64,000 bases of DNA, taken from Onchidella celtica. Taxonomy: Eukaryota > Mollusca > Gastropoda > Systellommatophora > Onchidiidae. The DNA lies in NCBI GenBank assembly GCA_963931925.1, contig OZ007569.1, positions 30,199,612 through 30,263,611 of the forward strand, in the 5' to 3' direction. Both the position numbers and the translations under genes were made by a program. Of the stretch, positions 1 to 13,900 are shown piece after piece (position 1 is the first letter of the stretch; each line of letters opens with the position of its first letter). Under the pieces are notes generated by a model. That model saw only the letters and a program-made list of their open reading frames with translations, was not told the origin of the DNA and did no database searches.

Positions 1-413
1 CGGGACCCGGCACTGCAGCGAGACCGGACCAAAGTCTGTTTCACTGGTTCCGGGGCATCAAAACGATCTTGAGTCAGCCGGCGGAAAGAGAGAAGAAGAA
101 GTAGAAAACAGAGGCAACTCACACTTGGCACAGTGTATCATCGTCAGCCGAATGGTTGATGTGTTTCACGTTTTCACTTTCGACTTGCTAGGAATGTGAC
201 AAAAAAGATTCAGAGCCTGTTCATTTCCCCAAAATTACATGTATATCATTTCTGATCTCTTTATATTTTCCATGGCATCGGGCCATATTTTTTTTTCTTC
301 TCGAAGTCTCTCCTGATCACTCTTTACAAGTTGTGGAACCAACAACGACAACAAAAACAACACAAACAACAACAGCAACAACAACAACAATTGACTGTTC
401 TTCCTTTCTACAG
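1..413. other. Upstream nidogen intron, no exon seen
   Basis: Bases 1-413 contain CAA/ACA-rich low-complexity DNA (about 335-392) and end with a good acceptor. No open frame with nidogen G2 features could be supported here. Confidence 0.5.
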
Positions 414-545
414 CTGAGGTGCGACTCTGTGGCGAAGATGTCTGTGACAGGAACGCCCGCTGTGTCTTTACTGAAGACACGCGCCAGCCTCGGTGTGAAT
501 GTAACGTCGGATACAGGGGTGACGGTGTCCGGTGCCAGGTTATTG
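414..545 (+). CDS. Nid: Nidogen exon with EGF-like module 1 of the window
   Basis: The acceptor is TTCTACAG before 414 and the donor is GTCAGT at 546. The exon enters and leaves in phase 1. It encodes a six-cysteine EGF module with the nidogen-type segments DRNARC and GYRGDG. It is the first exon that can be recognised in the window; no exon can be supported in bases 1-413. Confidence 0.88.
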
Positions 546-3500
546 GTCAGTGTCTTGAATACAATAAAAATCAATACTATAGTTTGATCAGCAACAATGT
601 TTTTTATTCAAAACAGTGTTATGGCTGCTTAAAGGCTTGAAATCTGTGGTTTGGATATGTAACTTTAACGTGGGATTTAGGAGGAGACATTTTCCTGGTA
701 AACTTGCCACCGGATTTAAAGTATGCAGACCTATAGTTGGATTTATAAAGTGACTGGTAATTTTGTTATTGTGAAGCATGATAGCGTCCGCCACCCCTTT
801 CTCCACAAATGGAAGAAGAAAAAATGTTGGAGTAAAACAAAACAACAACAACAAAAAACTACAAAAACAACTCTTGAGTGGTTTTGGAGATTTCTGACAT
901 GAAATTCATGAAAATGCTGTACAGTATGTGGATGTATTGTATCCTGTCGTGTCTGTAGCTTTCTGGTCAATGGCCATACCATAGTGAATAAGACAAAACA
1001 AAGGCATTGCCAAAAAACCCCCAAAAACTCGATGGCTTGGCAGCAAACACGTCTATTTACACAAACCAGGCTTTTCTGAAAAAATCTGAAATCCTATATT
1101 TTGATCGTGGTTTTCTTTCCTTTATGGCTGATGTACATTCCGGCAGTTAAGGTTCAGATAAAATTTTGAGTTATTTTTAAAATTCTTTTAAATTCCTTCT
1201 TTTTAAAGGTCAGATCAGAAGTAATGATTAATGTCTTTTGTTTGTTCTCCCAGAGGCAAGCTGCAACGAAGCGGATATCTGCGGTGAGAATGCTCAATGC
1301 GTGTATGATGAAGATCTGAGGGATTACTTCTGTGAGTGTATGGACGAGTTCAGTGGTGACGGATTCTCTTGCGAGCCAGTGGGTGAGTTATCATCATTGA
1401 CATATTTCTCATACTCATGGATGTCATATAATTACAAGTCTCACTAGTGCCGAAGACTCTCCAGTTTAAATAAAAAACCAACTGAGATAGGATGGATGTA
1501 AGGGTGGCTGAATGGATGGATAGGTGGGTGGGTGGTAGGACGGACGGACGGACGGACAGACACACGCCATTTCAGATTATTAAAATTGCACATAAAGGCC
1601 AGAATGGGCGGTTAGGTAGATAAATTTGTGTTAATTGTCAGCATTATATTGTTGGTGCCATTCATAATCTGATTGCCCCATCATGTGGCGTAAATGCCTT
1701 TGGCATGACACCTTCCTTCAGAAATATCTTAAAATACAGATTGTGTAAGTTTTCTTATGCCAGTGAATGTTCACTTTTCTCAACAGTCAATGGCTGTGGA
1801 GACTGTGATAGATACGCCCAGTGTGTATTTGATATTACAAGAAACACCTATGCATGTCAATGTGGTGCTGGCTACACCGGGGATGGCAGACGCTGTACAT
1901 TGATTGGTGAGCCTGGGAGCTTTTTGAAATATGTCTTGGCAATTTAGAAACAGAGCAAATTATGGAATAAATTTTACCAATTATCTTTAAGTGGTCTTGG
2001 ATAAATAGCATAGCATTTTATATTAAATACAAGAGCCTTGTTCAATTTGATCAACTTTGCCCTCTAGTAAACCGTTCATTTTGGAGCTCCAGTGTCCAAA
2101 TCATAGTAGGACATTTTACCATAATTTCATGTTAAGTTTGACATCACAGAGCTTTGAAAAGGAAGATCACAGAAAATCCCCGAATTTCCCATATCTGTCT
2201 TGTTGTAGGATCATTTCTCTTTGAACTGTACTTAACTGGACTCTGATTCAGTCGTGATTCTTCACCTTCACTCCTCCCTCGCTTGGCATCATGCTCTAAG
2301 ATGGTATTTCCTAGACTTCTGAAAAACGAAAATAATGTAGGCCATACTCTGGCACTGTATTACAGTTTCCACTCCACTGTGACACGTTCTAGATTGTGAA
2401 CTTTTCAATGGTCGAAATATGGGTTTTGTTATTATGGGTTTTTGTCTCTGGAATTTTGTTTTATCTTACGTTTCGTGGACATGGACTTATGGAACTCCGT
2501 ACTTGGCAAACAATGAAGTTTTGAATTCCGTAAGTTGACATGTTGATATTTAACCCTCCAGATACCTGCGCGGATTGTAACCGGTATGCCAGATGCCTCT
2601 TCAATGATGATACCAGTGACTACGAGTGTGTTTGTGTACGTGGTTACCAAGGAGACGGTAAAACTTGCGAACTGCGTGACTGCAGGGAAGATCCGGACAT
2701 GTGTGACCCCGAGGGTGGCCTTTGCTGGTTTGACAGTCAGAGGAACACCAGCATTTGTAGGTGTAACTACGGATACAGAGGTAGGTGGGCAAATAGTATG
2801 AAGGTAATACATGCAACAGCAGCACAAATAATTATTGTGTTGTTTGTTTGTTTTTTTTACATAAAATTGAACATTTCTGTATCGCAGATGCCATATTACT
2901 GGGGACAATTCCTTACTATGTGCAAGGTTTTGAAATATGGCCATTTCTAGCGATTTTGAGTCCCAAATTCGTTAGAAAATGGCACATTTTACCCATTTGA
3001 TCCGGAACGGACCCGTTCAATCCAGCCATTGTTTAAAATTGAATCTAATGGAGAGCGATAGTGCTGGAGATTTTCGGAGGAAGAGAACCTCCACCAAATA
3101 AGTATTTCGGGGCTTGTCCTTTGTACAAACTCAATGGTGACCGGACAATAGCTAGGTCATGCGCCTGGTGTTGTCTTGCAGTCTTTGAGCAGGAGTTGCA
3201 GTCCGATCTCTAAATCTTAGAACCCGAAGTGGATGGTTCCCATGTTGCTCATCGTTGCCTGTCATTGTTTCATTCAATGTTGTTTTCATTCTGCTCATTA
3301 TGCGTTTGCGCTTTTATTATTATGATATCGATAAAGAGTTATAATAAATCGGAACTGTGAAACAGCTTGACAAGTGCCACAACTCATTTTAAACAAGTGT
3401 GAAAATGTGCATTTGTTATGCCTCTTCTACGTACTAAAAGATCGCCAGTTTTTGTTGTTGTTTTTTTTTGTGCAGAAAATAGAACAAACAAGAACTAAGG

Positions 3501-4789
3501 TCATGTTATGGATATAAGAACTCAGACACTTGTTGTCTACATGTTTTAAAGACATTACTGGAAGATATGCTTACATGAGAAGGGAAAAAAACAACGAATG
3601 GCAGTGGGAAGATTTAGGGATGCTTGAAATGAATTTTGTGTTTCCGAACTTTCGCTTTAGATATTGGTCTCAGATCTCCACAAATACTTTCCCAAAATGG
3701 GAAGAAAGGTGACTAGAAGGTCATTACAAATTATTATATGTAAAGCATGTATTTATTAATTTGCAATGCAGCAGAGAGCACTTTTTGGGTTGTGAATCTT
3801 TCACATGCCCTACATTCAATGTGAGGACGCAATCTATTTGCTCACATATACCTCGGAATTTGTGCTCAAATGTTCCTAAACCGTTAATACCCTAATCTTA
3901 TTAAAGCCCCTTTTAAAGTCCGTATTTTTTTTCTTCCACGTTTTACATACGTATTACCGACCGAGAGTGGCGGTGTGGAAGATATGTGCAGTTTTAAAAA
4001 ACTCGTCCTACGATATCATTGTGGGCATGGGGCATGGAACGTACCATAGAAATGAAAAGTACGCATGACTTCTGCGAGACGGATGCGTAAAAGAAAATAC
4101 GTCCGCAAAAAGTACACTTCGTGGAAAACGGCTTGTAGGCCTAATAGCAATCTCTGAACTGATTGGCTCTGACAGAATTTAATCCATGTACTTTTCACTA
4201 CAGGAGACGGCTTTAACTGCCGGGCCATCGGCTGTGACGAGTTTGATGACTGTGACAAAAACGCCCAGTGTGTATCAGATGGCACCATCCACTCTTGCAG
4301 GTGTAACCAGGGTTATGTTGGTGACGGGAAGCGTTGTCGGCCAGAATGTAAGTAACTCCAACGTTTTTGTTGTTGAACTTGAATAATCATTAACATTCAC
4401 ATCTCTTGTAATCGACATTTTGTCAGTAATGAAAAAAGTTGTGTTTATGATCATTATTTTTTTTTTCGTTTCCTAGCCGCTGGCTGTGAAGTAGTGAATG
4501 ACTGTGACTCCAACGCCCGATGTGTGCCCGATCCCGCCAATCCCAGAAGATATGCATGCAGATGTAACCCGGGTTATGAGGGAGATGGCAAAGTGTGCTT
4601 GAGAAGAGGTGAGTATCGCTGTGGAAGTTCTAGTTCTGGACTACAGTTCATACCAGGTGGCCCCTGACAAACCAATCAACTCGTTGCCTTATCTATAAAG
4701 ATATGCTAATATATAGTAAAGGAGTTGTTATTTGAACTGTTTGGCTAAAAATCCAAAAACATATCCACAGAAAAGTTTTTTTTCTCTTT

Positions 4790-4869
<80 letters not shown>

Positions 4870-4881
4870 GTGTGCGCGTGT

Positions 4882-4962
<81 letters not shown>

Positions 4963-7900
4963 TGTGTGTGTGTGTGTGTGAGAGTGTGTGAGAGTGTGTG
5001 TGAGAGTGTGTGAGAGTGTGTGTGAGAGTGTGTGAGAGTGTGTGTGTGTGAGAGAGAGTGTGTGTGTGTGAGAGTGTGTGTGAGAGTGTGTGAGAGAGTG
5101 TGTGTGAGAGTGTGTGAGAGTGTGTGTGAGAGTGTGTGTGAGAGTGTGTGTGAGAGTGTGTGAGAGTGTGTGTGAGAGTGTGTGTGAGAGTGTGTGAGAG
5201 TGTGTGTGACAGTGTGTGAGAATGTGAGAGTGTGATTTCCTTGTTTTTGTACCAACGTGTAGCCAATTCTGACAACACCATTATGCCATTTCACCAACAA
5301 ACAAGTTATTGTGACGAACCAACCAAATGAATCCTAACACTAACGGTGGTGTGAATCCTAAAACTCACCGAAAGTTCATGGTGCAAACAAAAGACAAGTC
5401 TAAGCAAGAGATTAAAATAGTACGCATTATAGTTATATGGTATGAAACAAGGGTATGTCAATTGCACGCCAATCATCATTTGCAGTGGTGCCATGTAATC
5501 AAGTAAACAACTGTGACCGTCATGCTGAGTGTGTCTACGACCCGGACCTTCTGTCCTACACTTGCAGGTGTGCTAGAGGGTATGAAGGAGATGGTTTAGT
5601 TTGTAGAAGGAAAGGTAAGTGGGCAATGCTTTGTCGAAGTTTTGTGTTGTGAGAGTTTTTCGTCCTCGAATCTCGAAGTTGTCGCATCTGGACAAATGTT
5701 CTTACCATGGACTATTGCTCCCGTGCCGAAGAGTTGAACTAAAGATTCTCGCCGTGGGCGATATCCCCGGCGGGAGGGGGGGGGGCGCAGAAAATGGCGA
5801 CAAGGGGCGAAAACTTTGAAAGGGCGGGGGGGGGGGGGCGAAATAGGGCGAATTCATGAATGGAGAACGATTCGAGGGCAAATACAGCGCAGTCATTGAT
5901 TTGTTCAGCCGCACACGCAGATCGGTTTCATGAACAGAAAATGGCCCATTTTTTAAAGTGATAAAAAATGCCTTCTGTTTTGTAATGAATAGACAACACA
6001 TCTGTTGTCTGTAATAATATGGCTTTCAAAAAGGCAACACCATCATTTGTGTGTAGTGTGTCTTCTTATGAAATGTATCTGTTGAGTTTGAGTCGGGATT
6101 CTGGGGATGGGGACGATGAAAAGAAAATTTGGAGCCTACGGGAGCAATTGCCAGACAAAGGTTGATAACCACTGATTTAATTCTTGACCGAAAATCAAAC
6201 ATAATCAGGCCTATGTTTTTCTCCGAGAGCGTGGCCACGCACAGTATTTGTAGAAACACGGGTTGGGCAAGAGATTACATATTTATATTTTTCCGGCTTG
6301 TGTTGTCCGAAGCATCATTAATTCACTGCCCAAGAAAGCACACCTTCTTAATCTGAAGTTGTTTTTTATTATTTGTAAACTACATGTATAATCACAGTCT
6401 GGAGTCACTGTGAAACACCAAGAAGATTCAATGAATCAGATCAATTTGCTGTTCAAGATTATTTTTCACAGCGCATAATTACTTCTGTGGTCCAAACTTA
6501 AGACTAACCCCGCCAGCAGGCCTACGGAAATCAGAAGCATTTGAGTTTGAGTTTTGAGTTTGCACATAGGAACGACATCGTTCCTAACTTGAATCCCCTG
6601 GTTACGACTTACGTCGGTTTAATGTAGAGGATCCACCCCTACGGTAACCTTACTAACCCTAGGGAAATCCTATACCAATCTACGTCAGATTCAAGTAGGG
6701 ATGCTGGTTTGGAAACTTCTAAATTTTAACAGAGTCACCAAAGGTGACGTCGTGAGTCTCTTACAGGGAACCTCTTTGGAGATTGGGGGATGGTCAGCAA
6801 TTGTACAATTACAAACGTCATCTGTCATCATATTTTCCTTCCAGAAATTAATGACTGCCGCCGTCAGCCCCAGATGTGTTCAAGAGATGCCGAGTGTGTG
6901 CAGGGAACAGAGGAAGCTTTTGTGTGTGTGTGCAGACCAGGGTTCCGAGGGGACGGCTCGTCTTGTAGCAGTAAGTTGTTGTGTATTGTCATTGATGTTC
7001 TAATCTTCCACAGCGTGCTTCAAAGGTGATGGCGAATTCAAGGCCGGATCAAGCTAGATGTGGGGCCTGTAGCATGTCAGAAAGGGGGAGGAGGGGGGGG
7101 GGGGAATCCAAATTTAAAAGAGATGCAAACATATAAATATATGGCCTTTAGCGTCTTTACAGACGGTCTTAGCAGCTAGAATATTCACTTTCACTTTGAC
7201 TGACAGCTTCTCTCGTGGCTTATTCTACCAATGTTTGACCCGAGAGTGCGATGGCAGTGATTGCAGGTCAGTCTTTTGGGTTCACTTTGGCGAGTGTTTT
7301 CATTCCGCCTCTGTCGTTTTGTCAGGTATGTTTCTTTTGCCTTGAAGTCTATTGCGAGCGTGCCACTGCGCAATTTTTGTCTCCATCTGCTTCGATCATT
7401 TGCAAGGTTCTCCCATTCATTGGGGTCGATGTTGAATGCTTTCATCGTGACCTTGCAAGTGTCTTTGAATCGCAGATGTGGCCTACCTCTGGGTCGGTTG
7501 CCAGTAGCAAGTTCCCCGTAGAGAATTTGTCTGGGGATGCGATCATTTTCCATACGGTGGAGATGCCCAAGCCACCGCAGTCTTTTTTTGCCTAGGAGAG
7601 CCTGAGTTGATGGAATGTTGGCTCGGCTCAGAACTTCGATATTTGAGATCCTGTCTTGCCACTTGATCTTGAGAATTTTGCGTAGGCAGCGCAGGTGGAA
7701 GGAGTTGAGGGATCTTTCATGTTTGGAGTAGGTGGTCCATGTCTCTGAGCCATACAGCAGGGTGCTTAGGACGCAAGTTTGGTACACGAGTACCTTTGTT
7801 TTGATGGTCAGCTTGCTATTGTTCCACACCCTTTTTGAGAGTTTGCCAAAAGCTGTGGCCGCCTTTCCTATTCTGGCATTTATTTCAGTTATGTCTGTGC

Positions 7901-10900
7901 TACCATTGATGGTTGAGCCTAGGTAGCAGAATTTTCCCACTTGCTCCAGAGGAGAGCCATTCAGCATGATTGGGTTGGGGTTTCTCAAGCCTTGTGTCAA
8001 AACTACAGTTTTTGAGACACTGATCTTTAGCATGAATTTGTCACAGGCTTTGGCAAGGCTATTGATGAGAGCCTGGAGCGTGGTTTCATCGTGGGCCACG
8101 ATTGCAGCATCATCTGCGAAGAGGAGCTCTTGTAACATAATATGCTCTGTACGAGATTTTGCTTTTAGTCTGGCAACATTAAAAATGGAGCCGTCCACTC
8201 TGGTGTTAATAAGTACTCCACCTGAACATTGACCAAAGGCATTCTTGAGTAGGGCTGCAAAATATATACCAAATAAGGTAGGAGCAAGAACACATCCCTG
8301 CTTCACACCGCTGTTTACAGCAAATGAATTGGATGTGCAGCCCTCAAAGTTGACACATGCCCTCATGTCAGTGTGGAAGGATGCAATAAGTTTTAGCAAT
8401 GTTGGTGGACAGCCTATGGATTTAAGGACTGCATACAGGCCAGATCGGCTTACGGTGTCGAAAGCCTTTGTTAGGTCCACAAAGCATGTTATAAGCGGCC
8501 TGTTTTGTTCTTTACATTTTTCTTGGATTTGCCGAAGTGCAAATATCATGTCAATAGTTGATCGTTTGCTTCGAAAGCCACATTGTGTTTCTGGTAAGAC
8601 TTTTTCCGCCAGTTGTTGAAGGCGGCAGAGGATGACGCGAGCAAAAGCCTTTCCAGTAATGCTGAGGAGTGATATGCCTCGATAGTTGTTGCAGTCGCCT
8701 TTGTCTCCTTTGTTCTTGTAAAGTGTGACAATTTTGGCGTCTCTCATATCATGTGGTATGACGCCTTCTTTCCAACACTGCAGTAACAGATTATACCTGT
8801 GTGGTAATAGTGGGCCTTTTAGGTCTTTTAATACCTCTGCAGGAATGTTGTCACTTCCTGTGGCTTTTCCAGCAGACAGGTGGTCGATTGCATTGGAAAG
8901 CTCGACTAAGGAAGGTTCAGCGTCAAGTTCGGCCGTTATTGGCAGCTTTTGGAGGTGTTCCTCAAAATCTGGTGGAATATTTTTCTCAGTTGAATACAAC
9001 AGAGAGTAATGCTCTACCCACCTATTCAGTTGTTCATTTTTATCTGTGATGGGTTCACCATTTACAGACTTAAGTGGGGCGCTTTTGGTGATGATTGGCC
9101 CAAGAGCTACTTTCATCTGACTAAAGGCGGTTTTCATATCTCCCTTTTCATTTGCCTCTTGTATGCTGTTACACAAGTCTGTCCAGTATTTGTTGACGTT
9201 GCGTCTTACCTCCAGCTGAAGTTTAGCTTTTGCATTTTTCAAACAAGATTTTGTACTCTGATTGCAATTTTTGTTATACTCATTGAAAGCAGATTTCTTT
9301 TGCTCAATGAGAGGTAGGAGAATTTCGCTGTTCTGGGCTACCCAGTCGTTGTTTGAAACTTTATGCTGTCCAAAAGACTTGATGGCACAGTCATGAATTT
9401 TTGAACTGAGAGTGTTCCATGTTTCATCTACCGAGTCACATTGGGTGACATTATCCATGCTTTCAGCAAATAACTTTTCAAATGACTTTCTATTTGATTC
9501 ATCTTTGATTGCTGTTACATTGATCTTAGGGATTGAAGGGGCTTTTGATCTGTATATTTTCTTGGCCGAAATTTTGATTTTGCTGACTACCAGTGCATGG
9601 TCGGTGTCACAGTCAGCACTGTGGAGGGAACGAGTTATTTTTATACAGCCCAAACTCTTCCTCCTTGAGAGAATAAGATCTAACTGATGCCAATGGCCAG
9701 ACCTGGGATGGCGCCATGATGTTCTTTGGCATCTCTTAAGGTCAAAGTACGTGTTTGTAACACATAATGAGTTTACGGAGCATAGCTCCAGAAGGCGCTG
9801 CCCGTTTTCGTTGATGTTGCCAATGCCGAAGTGCCCAATGCACTTTGGCCATGCGGAGTGATCTGCTCCCACTCGAGCGTTAAAGTCACCCAGAATTAGC
9901 AGGCCTTCGGTGAGAGGGATGTTGTGGAGAGTCCTCTGCAATGCCTCGTAGAAAATGTCTTTGGTTTCGTCAGAGGAGGTAAGTGTTGGGGCATAGACAC
10001 AGATAATGTTGGTAAAACCAGACCGGGTGTTCAGTCTGAGTGTCATGATGCGTTCTGACACTCCAATTGGAGTTGCGATCGAATTGATAAGGGAGTTTTT
10101 TACGGCGAAGCCCACGCCGTGGATTCTCGGCTGTTCGCTGCTAAGGCCCTGCCAGAAGAAGGTGTAGTTTTCTTCTTTGACTGACCCGGAGTCGGGAAGT
10201 CGAGTTTCTTGAAGGGCAGCGATGTCGATGTTTAGTAGCTGAAGTTCTCGATCAATAATTTGGGATTTCCTGATGGAGTCAATATCAGTGAGATCTTGCT
10301 GTTGCAAGCCTGGGCGCATTGTTCTGACGTTCCAGGTACCAAGTTTTAGTATTTTTCTGTTTTTGCCAGGTGCACACTTTACGTCAGCTTTTTGACTTTT
10401 GGTCTAGCTCCAACCACCTTATGAAGCAGGCTGACGTGGCGGAACAACACCCAACTGCCTGGGGGCTGCCCAGGTTACGGCGGGCGGTAGTTGATCAATG
10501 CAGCTGAAAAGCCGCTCCCACCGACAGAGGGGACCCCTGGCGCTCATCCGTACGCCAAATGGATTGAGCTTATCACCGGTAACTGCCACCTCCCGTGTTG
10601 TGCCCATCTGTAACGGATGGCTGGAGTGTCCTCTCCAAATCGGAAATGGGTGGGCTTATAGAGGAGAGACAGACGCTTGCCAAGCCCGAGCAAACGCCTC
10701 CTCGTTTTGCTGCCTTGCCTGGGCTATTTTTAAGAGATGGTGCTTTGCCCAGAGGCACCACCCCTCTCTCTGCCATTCTAGTTAAACCCAAAGGAGAGAC
10801 CAGGTCAATACATTTGGAACTAGTCCGGCTGCAGGAGATGCTGGAAGCCAGTTTGATGCAGTTCTCCCTGACAACCACCTTCGGGTCTCCACTCCTGATT

Positions 10901-13900
10901 TTCTGTCTGGGTTTACTCCCATAGCCTTTGCTATCATAGCAACACACAAGGCAGTGTGGTATTTGTATTCAGGGTTACCTTCCCCTAGTCTTCCTCTCTC
11001 CCGAGATGACCCACAAGACAGTGGGGGTGACAGTAGCAGGCTGTATTGTGTACTGTCATACAATAGCAGAAAACTCTGGCCTGACATATAAATATTTAAA
11101 GACATAACTGTTTTACTTTCATACCACAGCCCCAGTTATTACTGTTTTAAAGTAATGACCCCAATTAAAGTTGACGGCTGTATAAAATCGTTAACCTGAT
11201 ACATGCAGAAGGCAGTTTAGCACTAATGTGACTATAGTAAAAGAGCAAGAAGGACAGAATCACTGAATAGGAATTGATAGACTGCAAGCATTTAGTGCGG
11301 AGCTCTTGAAAATACGGAGCATTCGCTACTTTTGCTGTTGTGTTAATCCGACACTGGGCGTATTTACAGTCTGGACTTTGAAATATTTAAATCAGTAAGG
11401 TTGGCTGTAGCCACGTAGATTGATAGATGACATTGCATGACCCTCGACTTATTGAAAATTCAGTACATAGGACAGGACAATACTCTTTAAGTTACAAGAA
11501 CCTACAGTTTTTCAGTTTCAAATTATATTTTCATTTCAACACCACAATTCAAAGCGACAGTTGAACAATAGGACAGAATATAATCATCAATTTTATTGTG
11601 TTGCTTTAATTGTTTTGCACGCCTGACTTCCACAGTGAACATCATTGGAGCACTGTTTGTTCCTATTCTTTTTAAATTAAGTCAGCTTGACTTAAGTTAT
11701 CGCCACCTTAGTTCATGTTTGTTCTGTCTCCATTTTCTGAAAAAACTGGAGTTCTTTTAGTATGTAGAAGAAAAAATATTTAAATGCACACTTTTGACAC
11801 TTGCTTAAAATGCGTTGTTTTACAGTTTCGATTTATTATAACTCTTTATCATAATACTAAAGCCGCAAAACTTTAACGTTGAATTTCTCAGTTGCGCAAA
11901 TAGTGGAGTTGGAACAAACAAAAACTAGGGTCGCGTTATCTTTGTCATAAAGCCCTTTGTGTTTAAATCTGTATTATCTTTGATACTTTCATTCTTTGGC
12001 AGCTGTTGTCCGTGAAGGCAATTACCTCATCTATGCCCAGGGCAACAAAGTGATGCGTATTTCATCAGATCAAAGAGATGGGGACTATGGACAACAACTG
12101 ATCTATATCCCTGGTATGAGAGACTTCGTGTTGATCCCTTTTGTCCCTATTCAAAATCAGATCGGTTCCATACATAGATATACACTACTAAACGGTTCCA
12201 TGACATTGAATACATCAGAATCCCAGGTGTTCGTGTTACAGGAATTAATAACATCTCAATAATAATATTATTTCTTGTTCATTGAAGTGTATAGACGGGC
12301 AAGCAGATACGTAAATAAATCAAGGATTCAAGCTGGCAGACAGTAATTAAAAAGCAGACACATAGATTTCTGTGCTTAGAAAAAGGATGATTTGACAGAT
12401 AAACAAACAGACAAGATTCAAACAAATACATGGCAGTTCAGGTCATACTTGTACCTTGGGAAGAGCTGCAGCAGGTGGTAAAAGGAAGGATAATACCAAA
12501 GAGGTCCATGGCAACACTTTGGAAATATCAATACATATACCTAAGCTTATGAAACTCCCAAAGGAATTGAAATGGAAGGCCAACAATGTTATAGACCTAA
12601 AAAGCCGTAGGAAATAATCTCATCACATATTTCGCTTGGTATCAACAAATTACAATTTCAGAAACCATCGGTTATTTCTTGCAAATGTCTGTTATAACTG
12701 ATTCCACTCTGACATCCAGGTATGTTGGCTGTGGGAGTGGACACTGACTGTCAGGATGGAGAACTGTACTGGACAGATGCAGCTAAGGGCATCATCAGGA
12801 AGTCCATGCTTAATGGCACTGGCGTGCAAACTCTTGTTTCAGGTACGGTGAGACTTGTAAAGTTCTTAATCTTTCAGTTGCCTGAGCTCCGTCTCAGAGA
12901 GCTAAATTAGCTTCATGGATATTGAAACTGATAAAAATGAGTATGGTGAGACTTGACTAATTTAATTATTCTTAATCTTTAAGTTACTTGAACGTCATCT
13001 TAGTAGGCTGACTTTATCTATTGGATATTCAGAGTGATTAAAACGAATTTAATGAGACTTGGCTAATTTAATTTGTGTTTAATCTTTAATTTACCTGAAC
13101 TAAGTCTTAGAAGGCTAGATTTGTCTCATGGACACTCAGGGTGATAAAAATTAATATGGTGAGAACTGACTAATTTAATTCGTTATTAATCTTTAATTTA
13201 CCCGAACTTCATCCTAGACGGTTAAATTTGTCTCATGGGTATTTGGAACAATAAAATTGAATGATATTTTCAGCTCGTCCGTGGCTGTACTCAAACTTTG
13301 CCATAAACTGATGTGATCATTTATGAAAACTAATTGCATTGTTCGAATTTATTATTCTAATAAGTAAACATGTCAAACCAAACAAGAATACATTGTTTAC
13401 TTGGGTGTCATTATCAAGAAATCCCCTCTGCCTTTAGAACATATTCCCAATGCACAATTTAATTTATAATGGGGAGAGAATCTTAGTTTTTCATAAACTA
13501 AGGGGGGGGGGGGGGTGGAGCAAAGACAAAAAAACAACAAGTGACCAAGGTGGGTATCGAACCTGAGACCTCTGCTACAACACCAACCGCCTTGCCAGGA
13601 AGAAGAAAACCAATTTACTCAGTCATTCAGCCACTCTTGTCTTTCTTACAGACTTGACTCTTGACTTCGTAGTCTTCGTTCCCATCATGGATTTCCCACA
13701 GAGAAAAAAAAAAGCTAATCCTGAAGGAGTGAAAATGCATCTTATTTCAGATGTCCCCACTGCGTTTAGAAAAATGTAGAGAAAGATACAGAAGGTCGTT
13801 TTTGCCCTTTGCATTTTGCTTCAGCAGGACACTTTAGCTAGATGTGTGCCGTATTTCACTAAGGTTCCTTGCCATGTCACTTCGTGTATGCCTTTTTTAT

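Larger units (their letters stand above)
7141..11083 (-). mobile_element. Full-length RTE-like non-LTR retrotransposon, antisense in nidogen intron 8
   Basis: The element is 3943 bp, read on the minus strand: about 680 bp of 5' region (11083-10404), one EN-RT reading frame (10403-7191) and about 50 bp of 3' UTR. It is bounded by a perfect 12-bp direct repeat, ACATATAAATAT, at both ends, the mark of target-primed integration. The frame has no internal stop or frameshift, so the insertion looks young. There is no poly-A tail; the 3' end reads CTAAAGGCCAT. Lineage (RTE-like) is inferred from EN and RT motifs and the single ORF. Confidence 0.85.

Noticed and set aside
4728-5300. Long frames rich in His-Thr-Leu-Ser or Cys-Val
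   Set aside because: They are six-frame readings of the GT/GTGTGAGA microsatellite inside a nidogen intron, without start context, splice logic or protein-like composition.
7191-10403. A host gene for craniofacial development protein 2
   Set aside because: That label is often given to LINE endonuclease domains; here the domain is fused to a reverse transcriptase inside an element with target-site duplications.
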